64,000 bases of DNA from Pseudomonas turukhanskensis (GCF_027922365.1 NZ_BSFN01000005.1:186001-250000), one strand, 5' to 3'. Numbered from the stretch's first letter, positions 30,943 through 42,099 are shown. Numbers and translations are program-made. Notes: generated from the letters alone by a model not told the origin.

Positions 30943-31659
30943 ATGCCTAAATTTCACCTGATGCTGATCGCCGCCCTGTTCACGATGGAAGTGCAGGCCC
31001 ATGGCCTGTGGACGGAGCAGCGCCGCGGCAATATCGAAGTGGTGTACGGCCACGGCGCTGAAGACGATGCGTTCAAGGCGGCGAAAATCAGCGATGCCTG
31101 GGCCTTTGATGCGCAAGGCAAGCCTATCGCCGTCAACATCGAGCGCCTCAACGACCACGCCCGCCTGCACCCAACCACCTCGCCCGCAAGCCTGGCGGTT
31201 GCGCTAGACAACGGCGCCTGGTCGCAAACGCCGGACAACAAGTGGATCAACCAGGGACGCACTCAAGTGCCGACCGCCGTGCATGCGTTGCACACCTGGA
31301 AATACAGCCTGGCGATCTATCAGGACGGCGCCATATTGCCGGACCTCTCCATGCTCAAACTGGTGATCAAACCGCTGCAGGATCCACTCAAGGTCGGGCC
31401 TGGCAAGCCGCTGCGGGTGCAGGTGCTGCTGGACGGCAAACCCGTCTCCGGCCTCAAGCTGATTGGCGACTACCGCAGCGCGCCTTCCACCGTCAGCGCC
31501 ACAACCGATAAGAATGGCGAGGCGCAGGTGGTTGTACGCAATGAAGGGCTGAATATCATCGCCGCCGAAACCACTGTGCCGGTGAGTGATGATGCGGATA
31601 TCGATGAGCGGGGGCTGTTCACATCGTTAAGCTTTATTGGCAGCGCCCACGAGGAATAA
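30943..31659 (+). CDS. Periplasmic DUF4198 family protein, probable metal-uptake accessory
   Basis: DUF4198 proteins accompany nickel, cobalt or zinc transport genes. The 238 residues begin with a signal peptide whose V-Q-A/H cleavage site (after about residue 19) would leave His as the first mature residue (HGLWTEQRRGN). A second cluster, YGHGAEDDAF, follows, and HALHTWKY occurs mid-protein. The middle and end look like beta-sandwich, carboxypeptidase-regulatory-like (GKPLRVQVLLDGKPVSGLKL). It is 37 bases downstream of the receptor with an AAGGAAG ribosome-binding site, so the two are co-transcribed. A metal-binding or hand-over role is inferred. Confidence 0.82.
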   Translation: MPKFHLMLIAALFTMEVQAHGLWTEQRRGNIEVVYGHGAEDDAFKAAKISDAWAFDAQGKPIAVNIERLNDHARLHPTTSPASLAVALDNGAWSQTPDNKWINQGRTQVPTAVHALHTWKYSLAIYQDGAILPDLSMLKLVIKPLQDPLKVGPGKPLRVQVLLDGKPVSGLKLIGDYRSAPSTVSATTDKNGEAQVVVRNEGLNIIAAETTVPVSDDADIDERGLFTSLSFIGSAHEE

Positions 31660-31703
31660 CGCTCAAAGCACAAAAGCTCGAGGCTGATCGTAAAAGGACC
31701 AAC

Positions 31704-31736
31704 AAAAAGCCCGGCACATGGCCGGGCTTTTTTTAT
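31704..31736. terminator. Bidirectional terminator between DUF4198 gene and hisC
   Basis: AAAAAGCCCGGC-ACATG-GCCGGGCTTTTTTT, a 12-base stem with runs on both sides. It serves the metal locus (plus) and the his genes (minus). Confidence 0.92.
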
Positions 31737-31747
31737 TCAGGCAACCA

Positions 31748-32800
31748 TTACAGCCGCTTCAACGCCTCCACCAACGCCTGGTTCTGCTCTGGATTCCCAA
31801 TGGTGATCCGCAAAAACTGCGCAATGCGCGGCTTGTTGAAGTGCCGCACGATCACGCTCTGTTCACGCAGGCCTGCAGCGAGGGCAGCGGCGTCCTTCTG
31901 CGGGTGACGGGCAAAGATAAAGTTGGCGCCCGACGGCAACACGTCAAAGCCCAATGCAGTCATCTCGGCCACCAGCTTCTCGCGGCTATCGATTACGGCT
32001 TGGCAGGTTTGCTGGAAGTACGCCTTGTCTTCGAACGCCGCCGCCGCGCCCGCAATGGCCGCGCGGTCCAGCGGGTAGGAGTTAAAGCTGTTTTTGATCC
32101 GCTCCAGCGCTTCGATCAGGTCCGGGTGACCGACTGCAAAGCCTACGCGCAGACCGGCCAGCGAACGGGATTTGGACAGGGTCTGCGCCACCAGCAGATT
32201 CGGGTAACGATCCACCAGACTGATCGCCGTCTCGCCGCCGAAGTCAATGTAGGCTTCGTCCACCAGCACCACGCTGTCGGGGCTTGCTTGCAGAATCTGC
32301 TCAATCGCGTCCAGCGCCAGCACGCAGCCGGTCGGCGCGTTGGGGTTGGGGAAAATGATGCCGCCGTTGGGCTTGGCGTAATCCTGCGGGCGAATCTGGA
32401 ATTGGTCGTCCAACGGCACCGCGTCGAACGCAATGCCGTACAGACCACAGTAAACCGGATAGAAGCTATAGCTGATATCCGGAAACAGCAGCGGTTTGCC
32501 GTGCTGGAACAGGCCGTGAAACGCGTGGGCCAGCACTTCATCGGAGCCGTTGCCGACAAACACCTGCGCCGGCTGCACGCCGTAGTAGTCAGCCACGGCG
32601 TTTTTCAAGCGGTCGCCGTTGGGGTCCGGGTACAGACGCAGGTCGTCGTTGATTTCCGCCTGCATCGCGGCGATGGCTTTCGGCGACGGGCCATAAGGGT
32701 TTTCGTTGGTATTGAGTTTGACCAGGTTGTTGAGCTTGGGCTGCTCACCCGGCACGTACGGCACCAGGTCTTTGACGAAGGGGCTCCAGAATTTGCTCAT
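31748..32800 (-). CDS. hisC: Histidinol-phosphate aminotransferase HisC
   Basis: PLP-dependent aminotransferase that turns imidazole-acetol phosphate into histidinol phosphate. The ATG at 32800 gives 350 residues ([20 protein letters not shown]). Motifs: [40 protein letters not shown] and the PLP lysine in [15 protein letters not shown]. It follows hisD by 56 bases in hisG-hisD-hisC. It matches the usual length. Confidence 0.97.
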   Translation of the reverse strand: MSKFWSPFVKDLVPYVPGEQPKLNNLVKLNTNENPYGPSPKAIAAMQAEINDDLRLYPDPNGDRLKNAVADYYGVQPAQVFVGNGSDEVLAHAFHGLFQHGKPLLFPDISYSFYPVYCGLYGIAFDAVPLDDQFQIRPQDYAKPNGGIIFPNPNAPTGCVLALDAIEQILQASPDSVVLVDEAYIDFGGETAISLVDRYPNLLVAQTLSKSRSLAGLRVGFAVGHPDLIEALERIKNSFNSYPLDRAAIAGAAAAFEDKAYFQQTCQAVIDSREKLVAEMTALGFDVLPSGANFIFARHPQKDAAALAAGLREQSVIVRHFNKPRIAQFLRITIGNPEQNQALVEALKRL

Positions 32801-32856
32801 AACCCTTCTCTCCTCGAATTCAGTGGGTCTCAACGGGCGCCGAAGCACCCGCCCCA

Positions 32857-34167
32857 TTAGTTCTTGATGCGGTATTCGGCGCTGCGGGCGTGGGCGGTCA
32901 GCGACTCGCCACGGGCCAGCACCGAGGCGCTTTTACCCAACTCCGATGCGCCTTGCGCCGAGCAGTGAATGATCGACGAGCGTTTCTGGAAGTCGTACAC
33001 ACCCAGCGGCGAGGAGAAGCGCGCGGTGCCGGAGGTCGGAAGCACGTGGTTGGGGCCGGCACAGTAGTCGCCCAACGCCTCGGCGGTGTAGCGCCCCATA
33101 AAGATCGCGCCAGCGTGGCGAATGTGCGGCAGCCAGGCATCCGGGTCGGCTACCGACAATTCCAGGTGTTCCGGCGCAATGCGGTTGGCCACTTCGATGG
33201 CTTGTTCCATGTCCTTCACCAGAATTAGCGCACCACGGGTTTCCATCGAGGTGCGGATAATGGCTTCGCGTTCCATGGTAGGGAGCAACTGGGCGATGCT
33301 GGCAGCGACCTTGTCTAGAAACTCGGCATCGGGGCTGAGCAAAATGGACTGGGCGTCTTCGTCGTGTTCGGCTTGGGAAAAGAGGTCCATGGCGATCCAG
33401 TCCGGGTCGGTCTGGCCATCACATACCACGAGGATTTCCGAAGGACCGGCGATCATGTCAATACCGACCTTGCCGAACACATGACGCTTGGCGGTGGCTA
33501 CATAGATGTTGCCGGGGCCGACGATTTTGTCCACCGGCGGCACGCTTTCAGTGCCATAGGCCAGTGCGGCTACGGCCTGGGCGCCGCCGATGGTGAACAC
33601 GCGGTCGACACCGGCAATACAGGCCGCCGCGAGTACGATTTCATTGATTTCGCCGCGCGGGGTCGGCACCACCATGACCACCTCTGGCACCCCGGCCACC
33701 TTGGCCGGAATAGCGTTCATCAGTACCGACGACGGGTACGACGCCTTGCCACCCGGAACGTACAACCCGGCGCGGTCCAGCGGCGTGACCTTCTGGCCCA
33801 GCACGGTGCCGTCGGCCTCGGTGTAGGTCCAGGAGTCCTGTTTCTGTTTTTCGTGGTAGCTGCGCACGCGCTCGGCGGCCACTTCCAAGGCTTGGCGCTG
33901 GGCGGGGGTGATGCGGGTCAGGGCCAGTTCCAGACGCTCACGTGGCAGAATCAGGTCGGCCATGCTGTTGACGGCCAGGCCGTCGAAGCGCTGGGTGTAT
34001 TCCACCAGGGCCGCGTCGCCGCGCTCACGCACATTCTTGATGATGTCCAGCACGCGCTCGTTGACGCCGTCGTCCGACACGCTTTCCCAGCTCAGCAGAT
34101 GATCCAGATGCTTATTGAAGCCCGGATCAGCAGCGTTGAGTCGGCGGATGGCGATAGGAGCAGTCAT
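32857..34167 (-). CDS. hisD: Histidinol dehydrogenase HisD
   Basis: Zinc enzyme that performs the last two oxidations of histidine biosynthesis. The start at 34167 gives 436 residues ([18 protein letters not shown]). Family signatures are [28 protein letters not shown] (here [10 protein letters not shown]), APEHLEL and [13 protein letters not shown]; the catalytic His/Glu pair lies in APEHLE. An upstream in-frame extension to 34221 is not supported. Confidence 0.97.
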   Translation of the reverse strand: MTAPIAIRRLNAADPGFNKHLDHLLSWESVSDDGVNERVLDIIKNVRERGDAALVEYTQRFDGLAVNSMADLILPRERLELALTRITPAQRQALEVAAERVRSYHEKQKQDSWTYTEADGTVLGQKVTPLDRAGLYVPGGKASYPSSVLMNAIPAKVAGVPEVVMVVPTPRGEINEIVLAAACIAGVDRVFTIGGAQAVAALAYGTESVPPVDKIVGPGNIYVATAKRHVFGKVGIDMIAGPSEILVVCDGQTDPDWIAMDLFSQAEHDEDAQSILLSPDAEFLDKVAASIAQLLPTMEREAIIRTSMETRGALILVKDMEQAIEVANRIAPEHLELSVADPDAWLPHIRHAGAIFMGRYTAEALGDYCAGPNHVLPTSGTARFSSPLGVYDFQKRSSIIHCSAQGASELGKSASVLARGESLTAHARSAEYRIKN

Positions 34168-34303
34168 AACGGGCCTCGTGATAGTCATGGACGTTAAGAG
34201 CGGTTGTGCGCAGGTGCGCAATCAACCGGTTCTCGAGCGTCGCTAGGCTACCAAGCCAATCCTGTGGACGCCCGAGAAAAACGGCTATTACAAGGATAGG
34301 CAC

Positions 34304-34324
34304 ACGCGACTGAACGTCGCGTGG
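34304..34324 (-). other. Inverted repeat after hisG
   Basis: CACGCGAC-TGAAC-GTCGCGTG, a perfect 8-base stem 7 bases after the hisG stop in a 164-base hisG-hisD gap. There is no T-run, so it may be an mRNA-stabilising hairpin or a weak attenuator. The rest of the gap shows no gene. Confidence 0.5.
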
Positions 34325-34331
34325 AGAGGTA

Positions 34332-34967
34332 TTAGCCTCGGTGGTTCGCTTCCACCGCGTCGCGCAGGGTGTCGATCAAGGCCTGGATGCGCTTGTGCTG
34401 CATCTTCATCGAGGCTTTGTTGACGATCAGGCGGGAGCTGATGTGAGCGATCAGTTCCTGGGCTTCCAGACCGTTGGCCTTGAGGGTATTGCCGGTGTCG
34501 ACGACGTCGATGATCTTGTCAGCCAGGCCAACCAGCGGTGCCAGTTCCATGGAGCCGTACAGCTTGATCACTTCGACCTGGCGACCCTGCTCGGCGTAAT
34601 AACGCTTGGCCACGTTGACGAACTTAGTGGCCACGCGCAGACGGCCTTTGGGCTCCGGTACGCCAACGGCGCCGGCAGTCATCAGCTTGCAACGAGCAAT
34701 TTTCAGGTCCAGCGGCTCGTACAGGCCCTGACCGCCGTACTCCAGCAGCACGTCTTTACCGGCCACACCGAGGTCGGCCGCACCGTGTTCGACATAAGTC
34801 GGCACGTCGGTGGCGCGCACGATAAGCAAACGCACGTCGTCCTGGGTGGTGGGAATAATCAGCTTGCGGCTCTTGTCCGGGTTTTCGGTCGGCACGATCC
34901 CAGCCTTGGCCAGCAATGGCAGGGTGTCGTCAAGAATGCGGCCTTTGGATAAGGCGATGGTCAACAT
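34332..34967 (-). CDS. hisG: ATP phosphoribosyltransferase HisG, short form
   Basis: First enzyme of histidine synthesis, joining ATP and PRPP. The ATG at 34967 gives 211 residues ([19 protein letters not shown]). It is the short HisG type that lacks the C-terminal regulatory domain and therefore needs the HisZ partner, which is not in this window. The PRPP-binding segment is [18 protein letters not shown] ([17 protein letters not shown]). It sits 66 bases downstream of murA on the same strand. Confidence 0.97.
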   Translation of the reverse strand: MLTIALSKGRILDDTLPLLAKAGIVPTENPDKSRKLIIPTTQDDVRLLIVRATDVPTYVEHGAADLGVAGKDVLLEYGGQGLYEPLDLKIARCKLMTAGAVGVPEPKGRLRVATKFVNVAKRYYAEQGRQVEVIKLYGSMELAPLVGLADKIIDVVDTGNTLKANGLEAQELIAHISSRLIVNKASMKMQHKRIQALIDTLRDAVEANHRG

Positions 34968-35033
34968 GGCGCGATATGTCCTTAAAACCTGGATGCCCTG
35001 ATCACCGACACGCGGCAATCAGGGCTGGCGGTA

Positions 35034-36561
<1,528 letters not shown>

Positions 36562-36696
36562 GCTAAACCTCAATCGGCGCCCTACGCGCGCGGGTCGGCC
36601 ATGATACAAAAAAGCCCCCCGCCTGCGAACCCCGGAATACGGAACACTGACAGAGGGCCTTCGATTTTTGCTAACTACTGCCTGAAGCCGGCAGCC

Positions 36697-37008
36697 TCAC
36701 GCTTGCAAAGGCAAAATGGCCAGCAAGCCAGATACTTCGGCAATCTGCCGCATTTCCACCGGCAGCGCACGCACCGCCAGGGTCTTGCCGGCCTGCTTGG
36801 CTACCCGCATGTACGCCAACAGCAGCGACAGCCCAACGCTGCTGGAGTGTTCAACCTCGGCGCAGTCGACCACCACGTTGCTGGCCGCCGCTGCGCGAAT
36901 CAGCTTCTCGCCTTCATCACGCAGCGCCGCGCCGGTACGAAAATCCAACACGCCCACCAACTGCAAAACGCCGTCGGCTTGCTGGCGAATCACGCTATCA
37001 GTCGTCAT
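36697..37008 (-). CDS. mlaB: STAS-domain protein MlaB
   Basis: Cytoplasmic STAS subunit that binds and activates the MlaF ATPase in the Mla retrograde phospholipid transporter. The ATG at 37008 gives 103 residues (MTTDSVIRQQADGVLQLVGV). The family serine motif appears as AEVEHSSSVGLSLLLAY. It overlaps mlaC by 11 bases. The 135-base gap to ibaG contains no coding sequence that I can support. Confidence 0.93.
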   Translation of the reverse strand: MTTDSVIRQQADGVLQLVGVLDFRTGAALRDEGEKLIRAAAASNVVVDCAEVEHSSSVGLSLLLAYMRVAKQAGKTLAVRALPVEMRQIAEVSGLLAILPLQA

Positions 37009-37654
37009 GACCCGCAGCCTTCTGCCCGTCTTCGGTGTTCTTGGCATTGGCCACTACCTGCGCCCAACCATCGATGGTCTTGTCCAGGTCATTGCCGTTT
37101 TTCTGCATGGCGTCGGCGAACTGATCGCGGAACAGCTTGCCGATGTTGATGCCATTGATGGTGACGTTACGCAGCATCCACTGGCCGTTCACCTTGGTCA
37201 TGGTGTAGTTGACCGGGTAGACGGTGCCTTTGGTGTCACGCACTTCCATATTCACGCTGGTGCGGTCCGGGTCGGACTGCTTGCCATTGCTAGGCAGCAC
37301 TCGGATGTCCTGATTGTTGTACTCCAGCAAGGCGTTGCCGTAGAACTCCATCAGGCTGCGTTTGAAGTTTTCTTCAAAGCGTTTCATCTGCGCCGGGGTG
37401 GCGTTGCGAGAGTATTTGACGGTCATGATGCTGCGCGAAATGCCGTCGGCATCCACCACCGGCCCAATGATGCGATTCAGCGAGTCGTAGAATTTCTGTG
37501 GGTCGGCCTTGTACTGGTCTTTGTTGGTCTTGAGGTCGCTCAACAGCTCGTCAGTGGTTTTCTGCACAATGTCCTGCGCAGCCGGAGCGGCAGACGCGAA
37601 CAGTGGAAAAACCGCCAACAGCACCAGCAAACCGCGACGCAGAGCGCTAACCAT
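36998..37654 (-). CDS. mlaC: Periplasmic phospholipid-binding protein MlaC
   Basis: Soluble shuttle that carries phospholipids between the outer membrane MlaA complex and inner membrane MlaFEDB. The ATG at 37654 (218 residues) is preceded by GAGGA and begins 11 bases after the mlaD stop; a GTG five codons earlier is less likely. Signal peptide to about FASAAPA (residue 24), then the family pattern DIVQKTTDELLSDLK, YSRNATPAQMKRFEENFKRS and MRNVTINGINIG-like region. Confidence 0.96.
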   Translation of the reverse strand: MVSALRRGLLVLLAVFPLFASAAPAAQDIVQKTTDELLSDLKTNKDQYKADPQKFYDSLNRIIGPVVDADGISRSIMTVKYSRNATPAQMKRFEENFKRSLMEFYGNALLEYNNQDIRVLPSNGKQSDPDRTSVNMEVRDTKGTVYPVNYTMTKVNGQWMLRNVTINGINIGKLFRDQFADAMQKNGNDLDKTIDGWAQVVANAKNTEDGQKAAGHDD

Positions 37655-37665
37655 GCCTGTATTCC

Positions 37666-38133
37666 TCACTTGGATTCTTTGTTGACCGAGTTGATCAGGA
37701 ACTTGCCGATCAAGTCTTCCAGTACTAACGACGACTGGGTGTCGTGAATGGTTCCGCCATCCTTGAGCAGCGCTTCGTCGCCGCCCACGCTGATGCCGAT
37801 GTACTTCTCGCCAAGCAGGCCCGCGGTGAGGATAGACGCGGTGGAGTCCACCGGCAGGTTGTCCACACGTTTTTCCAGCTCCATGGTCACGCGGCCGGTG
37901 AAGGTGTCGCGGTCCAGGTCGATGGCGGTCACCTTGCCAATGCCGACGCCGGCCATGGTCACCTTGGCGCGCACGGTAAGCCCGGCCAGGTTGTCGAAAT
38001 TGGCGTAGAGCTTATAGGTGTCCTGCCCGGCACCGACCGTCAGGCCGCTGACGCGCAAGGCCAGCAGCAACAAGGCCAGAAGACCGGCCAAGAGGAACAG
38101 GCCGACACCGATTTCCAGGGTGCGGTTTTGCAT
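37666..38133 (-). CDS. mlaD: MCE-domain protein MlaD
   Basis: Inner-membrane-anchored MCE protein forming the hexameric ring of the Mla transporter, through whose central pore lipids pass. The 155 residues show the N-terminal helix (VGLFLLAGLLALLLLALRVSG), the MCE domain (YKLYANFDNLAGLTVRAKVTMAGVGIG...), then DSTASILTAGLLGEKYIGISVGG, and a hydrophobic helix at the end. Start overlaps the mlaE stop by one base. Confidence 0.97.
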   Translation of the reverse strand: MQNRTLEIGVGLFLLAGLLALLLLALRVSGLTVGAGQDTYKLYANFDNLAGLTVRAKVTMAGVGIGKVTAIDLDRDTFTGRVTMELEKRVDNLPVDSTASILTAGLLGEKYIGISVGGDEALLKDGGTIHDTQSSLVLEDLIGKFLINSVNKESK

Positions 38134-38933
38134 CAGAAGTCTCCAAACATCAGGGCGGTCAAGATGAAGTCCAGGCCCAGCACGGCAAGCGAGGCATAAA
38201 CCACTGTTTTGGTAGTAGCACGGCTGATCCCCTCGGACGTGGGCTCGCAGTCATACCCCTGGAACACGGCAATCCAGGTCACTACAAAGGCAAACACAAC
38301 ACTTTTGATCAGGCCGTTGAGCACATCCTTCTCAAAGGACACGCTGTTTTGCATATTGGCCCAGAACGAGCCCTGGTATACGCCCAGCCAATCCACCGCC
38401 ACCATGGCGCCGCCCCAGATACCCACCACGCAGAAGATCATGGTGAGCAACGGCAGCGAGATAAAGCCGGCCCACAGGCGCGGGGCGATGATGTACTTGA
38501 GCGGGTCGACACCGATCATTTCCAGGCTGGACAGCTGCTCGGTGGATTTCATATTGCCGATCTCGGCGGTCAGCGCCGAGCCGGCTCGGCCGGCGAACAG
38601 CAATGCGGTAACCACCGGGCCCAGTTCACGCAGTAAGGTCAGGGCCACCATCTGCCCCACCGCCTGCTCCGAGCCGTAGCTGGACAGAATGTTGAAACCC
38701 TGCAGCGCCAGCACCATGCCAATAAAGAGGCCCGAAACGACGATGATAACCAGCGACATCACGCCCACGGAAAACAACTGTTTGGTCAACAGATGACCGA
38801 AACCGTTGCCGACATTGCCGGTACCGAACAAGGCGCGAAACAAAAAGACAGTAGAGCTGCCCAGTGAACCCACCGTGTCGATGCCCGCGCGGCCAAGCAG
38901 GCGAATACGTTCGCCAATAGTTTTTTTGCGCAT
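38133..38933 (-). CDS. mlaE: ABC transporter permease MlaE
   Basis: Permease of the Mla phospholipid transporter. The 266 residues contain 5-6 hydrophobic helices and the conserved segments [30 protein letters not shown] (MlaE family signature with E-x-G) and the C-terminal [15 protein letters not shown]. Coupled to mlaF and mlaD by one-base overlaps. Confidence 0.97.
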   Translation of the reverse strand: MRKKTIGERIRLLGRAGIDTVGSLGSSTVFLFRALFGTGNVGNGFGHLLTKQLFSVGVMSLVIIVVSGLFIGMVLALQGFNILSSYGSEQAVGQMVALTLLRELGPVVTALLFAGRAGSALTAEIGNMKSTEQLSSLEMIGVDPLKYIIAPRLWAGFISLPLLTMIFCVVGIWGGAMVAVDWLGVYQGSFWANMQNSVSFEKDVLNGLIKSVVFAFVVTWIAVFQGYDCEPTSEGISRATTKTVVYASLAVLGLDFILTALMFGDF

Positions 38934-39742
38934 TAACGCGTCCCCAACAGGTCGTCGCGGTAATCCGCAGCCGGGAAATGGAACGGCACCGGCCCATCGG
39001 CGACACCTTTCATAAACTGGCGGATGCGCGGGTTATCCGACTCCATCAATTCCTTGGGCGTGCCGTGACCGAGCACCTGAGTATCACCCACTACATAAAG
39101 GTAGTCGGAGATGCTGGCTGTTTCGGCGAGGTCGTGGGAAACCACAATACTGGTAATACCCAGCGCATCGTTAAGCAGGCGGATCAGGCGCACCAGAATG
39201 CCCATGGCAATCGGGTCCTGACCCACGAAGGGTTCGTCGTACATCAGAATCTGCGGGTCCAGCGCGATGGCACGCGCCAGGGCGACACGGCGTTTCATAC
39301 CGCCAGACAGCTCGTCCGGCATCAGCTCTATGGCACCGCGCAGGCCAACAGCCTCGAGCTTCATCAGCACGATGTCGCGAATCATGTCTTCGGGCAATTG
39401 AGTATGTACGCGCAGCGGGAACGCGACGTTCTCGAATACATCGAGATCAGTAAACAGCGCGCCGCTTTGAAACAGCACGCCCATCTGCTTGCGCATATCG
39501 AACAGATCACTGCGCGACAGCTCGGGCAAGTTCTGGCCGTTGACCAACACCTGGCCGCTGGCCGGCCGCAACTGGGCGCCCATCAACCGTAGCAACGTGG
39601 TTTTGCCACTCCCGGAAGGCCCCATGATGCCGGTGACCTTACCGCGGGGAATGGAAATATCGACATTCTTGAAAATGCTGCGCGAACCGCGCATGAAGGA
39701 CACGCCCTTCAGCTCGACCGCGTAGGCGTGATCGGCACTCAT
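38933..39742 (-). CDS. mlaF: ABC transporter ATP-binding protein MlaF
   Basis: ATPase of the Mla phospholipid transporter. The ATG at 39742 gives 269 residues ([16 protein letters not shown]). Walker [10 protein letters not shown] (about 40-48), signature [14 protein letters not shown], Walker B ILMYDEPF and the H-loop SHDL are intact. It starts the mlaFEDCB-ibaG-murA series and is divergent from kdsD across a 261-base gap that must contain both promoters. Confidence 0.97.
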   Translation of the reverse strand: MSADHAYAVELKGVSFMRGSRSIFKNVDISIPRGKVTGIMGPSGSGKTTLLRLMGAQLRPASGQVLVNGQNLPELSRSDLFDMRKQMGVLFQSGALFTDLDVFENVAFPLRVHTQLPEDMIRDIVLMKLEAVGLRGAIELMPDELSGGMKRRVALARAIALDPQILMYDEPFVGQDPIAMGILVRLIRLLNDALGITSIVVSHDLAETASISDYLYVVGDTQVLGHGTPKELMESDNPRIRQFMKGVADGPVPFHFPAADYRDDLLGTR

Positions 39743-39964
39743 CTGAACTCCTTGGTACAGCCGCCTATCAGACGTCATGTCTCACGGTGGGGACACCACG
39801 GGAGTGAACATGCCGGACAGGGCGGCAACTATATCACCGGCATCCGGCTGCGCCCAAGGCACAAACCCGGCAAAGGCGTTTTCAACAACGGCAAAAAACA
39901 CGCGATTGCATGCATGTGACGAAGCGCTCCTACATTCGAAGGTGAGCCGAACCAGCTTTGCCGC

Positions 39965-39970
39965 TATAAT
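39965..39970 (+). promoter_or_regulatory. Likely -10 box of the kdsD promoter
   Basis: A perfect TATAAT stands 33 bases before the kdsD ATG. A good -35 box is not obvious. The 261-base gap to mlaF (39743-40003) shows nothing else that I can call. Confidence 0.5.
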
Positions 39971-40003
39971 CCCCGCCTTTTCACGCGGCCACTGTCTTTA
40001 GCT

Positions 40004-40978
40004 ATGAACCAGACCAACGACTTGATCCAATCGGCACTGCGTACAGTGCGCCTTGAAATCGAAGCTGTGGAAGGCCTGCTCCCGCGTATTGACGCGGCTT
40101 TCGTAAAAGCCTGCGAACTGATTCTGGCCAGCAAAGGCCGCGTGGTGGTTGTCGGCATGGGCAAGTCCGGGCATATCGGCAACAAGATCGCCGCCACTCT
40201 GGCCAGCACCGGCACTACGTCGTTTTTCGTGCACCCGGCCGAGGCCAGCCACGGCGACATGGGCATGATCACCCGCGATGACGTGGTGCTCGCCCTGTCC
40301 AACTCCGGTTCCACCGCCGAAATCGTCACCCTGCTGCCCCTGATCAAGCGCCTGGGCATCACCCTTATCAGCATGACCGGCAACCCCGAATCGCCACTGG
40401 CCAAGGCCGCCGAGGTCAACCTCGACGCCCGTGTTGCCCACGAAGCCTGCCCACTGAACTTGGCACCGACTTCTTCCACGACGGCTTCGCTGGTACTCGG
40501 CGACGCACTGGCAATCGCCCTGCTCGAAGCCCGTGGTTTCACGGCTGAAGACTTCGCATTTTCCCACCCCGGCGGAGCTCTTGGCCGACGCCTTCTGCTG
40601 AAAGTAGAAAACGTGATGCACAGCGGCGAGCAACTGCCAAAAGTGCAACGCGGCACCTTGCTGCGTGATGCACTGATGGAAATGACCCGCAAGGGCCTGG
40701 GCATGACCGCTGTACTGGAAGGCGATGGCCGCTTGGCCGGGATCTTCACCGACGGCGATTTGCGTCGCACGCTGGACCGCGACCTGGACATCCGTCAGGC
40801 CACCATCGACGACGTGATGACCGTACACGGCAAGACCGCGCGCCCGGACATGCTTGCCGCCGAGGCGCTAAAGATCATGGAAGACCACAAGATCGGTGCA
40901 CTGATCGTGGTGGATGAACAAGACCATCCCATTGGTGCCTTCAACCTGGGCGACCTGTTACGCGCGGGGGTCATGTAA
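40004..40978 (+). CDS. kdsD: Arabinose-5-phosphate isomerase KdsD
   Basis: Isomerises ribulose-5-phosphate to arabinose-5-phosphate, the precursor of Kdo in LPS. The 324 residues consist of a SIS domain (about 40-180, GRVVVVGMGKSGHIGNKIAATLASTGT and ALSNSGSTAEIV) and a pair of CBS domains (about 205-324). It leads kdsD-kdsC-lptC-lptA-lptB, with a TAATG overlap to kdsC. Confidence 0.97.
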   Translation: MNQTNDLIQSALRTVRLEIEAVEGLLPRIDAAFVKACELILASKGRVVVVGMGKSGHIGNKIAATLASTGTTSFFVHPAEASHGDMGMITRDDVVLALSNSGSTAEIVTLLPLIKRLGITLISMTGNPESPLAKAAEVNLDARVAHEACPLNLAPTSSTTASLVLGDALAIALLEARGFTAEDFAFSHPGGALGRRLLLKVENVMHSGEQLPKVQRGTLLRDALMEMTRKGLGMTAVLEGDGRLAGIFTDGDLRRTLDRDLDIRQATIDDVMTVHGKTARPDMLAAEALKIMEDHKIGALIVVDEQDHPIGAFNLGDLLRAGVM

Positions 40979-41517
40979 TGAATAGTGATGTGATGAGCAG
41001 CGAGCTATTGCAACGTGGCAAAGCCATCAAGCTGGCAGTGTTTGATGTGGACGGCGTGCTCACCGACGGCAAGATCTACTTCCTGCCTGATGGCGGCGAA
41101 TTCAAAACGTTCAGCACACTGGACGGCCAAGGCATCAAGATGCTGATCAACTCCGGCTTGCGCACTGCCATCATTACCGGGCGCTCCTCGCCGGTGGTTG
41201 AGCGCCGCGCGCAAAACCTCGGCATTCATCATCTGTATCAGGGCCGCGAAGACAAATTGGTGGTTCTTGATGAGCTTCTGGCCGAACTGGGCCTAAGCTA
41301 TGAGCACGTTGCGTACCTGGGTGACGACCTGCCTGACCTACCGGCAATTCGCCGTGCAGGGCTGGGCATGGCTGTGGCCAACGCCAATGACTTTGTCCGC
41401 AAGCACGCCGATGGTGTCACCAGCGCGCGTGGTGGCGAAGGCGCGGCACGTGAATTCTGCGAGTTGATCCTGCAAGCCCAGGGCAATCTCGAAGCGGCCC
41501 AAGCCGCCTACTTATAG
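40978..41517 (+). CDS. kdsC: Kdo-8-phosphate phosphatase KdsC
   Basis: HAD-family phosphatase releasing Kdo from Kdo-8-phosphate. The 179 residues show the HAD nucleophile motif FDVDGVLTDG (Asp at about 21 and 23), the ITGRSS motif II and GDDLPDLP motif IV. No cap insertion, as expected of the tetrameric KdsC type. Starts one base before the kdsD stop ends. Confidence 0.97.
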   Translation: MNSDVMSSELLQRGKAIKLAVFDVDGVLTDGKIYFLPDGGEFKTFSTLDGQGIKMLINSGLRTAIITGRSSPVVERRAQNLGIHHLYQGREDKLVVLDELLAELGLSYEHVAYLGDDLPDLPAIRRAGLGMAVANANDFVRKHADGVTSARGGEGAAREFCELILQAQGNLEAAQAAYL

Positions 41518-41526
41518 AGCCGACGC

Positions 41527-42099
41527 ATGCTACGCAAACTGCTTCTTACCTTATCCTTTGGCCTGGCGGCATTGCTGGTTGCCGCCCTTGGCTACTGGAA
41601 CCTGAACCCTGAGAGCCTGCTCGAGCAAAAGCCTCAGGCCAGCGCCGACAATGCCGTGGACTTTTACGTCATCAATGCCAAGAGTGTGGAATACCAGGCA
41701 GATGGCTCGCTTCACTATGAAATGACCAGCGACAAGGTCGAGCACCTGAAGGAAAGTGACAAGAGCCTGGTAACCAAGCCGGATTTGCTGCTGTATCGCG
41801 CCACTTCGCAATTGCCCTGGCATATCCAGAGCGAGCGCGGCGAAGTGGCGCCGGGCGGCACCGAGGTCGAATTGATCGACAACGTCCGCATCGCCCGCAC
41901 CGACGAAAAAAACCGCCCCACCATCATTACCAGCAGTCGCATGACCGTGTTCCCGGACAAGGAATTTGCGCAGACCCAGCAAGCCGTTAGAATCGAGGCC
42001 GCCAATGGAGTGACCACGGCTAACGGAATGAAAGCGTATTTGAAAGACAGCCGGGTGCTCCTGCTGTCCAACGTAAGAGGCCAGCATGAGGTTCGTTAA
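41527..42099 (+). CDS. lptC: LPS export protein LptC
   Basis: Bitopic inner-membrane protein receiving LPS from LptB2FG and passing it to LptA. The 190 residues have an N-terminal membrane anchor (LLLTLSFGLAALLVAALGYW) and a beta-jellyroll periplasmic domain (DFYVINAKSVEYQADGSLHY, MTVFPDKEFAQTQQAVRIE). It overlaps lptA by 14 bases. Confidence 0.96.
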   Translation: MLRKLLLTLSFGLAALLVAALGYWNLNPESLLEQKPQASADNAVDFYVINAKSVEYQADGSLHYEMTSDKVEHLKESDKSLVTKPDLLLYRATSQLPWHIQSERGEVAPGGTEVELIDNVRIARTDEKNRPTIITSSRMTVFPDKEFAQTQQAVRIEAANGVTTANGMKAYLKDSRVLLLSNVRGQHEVR

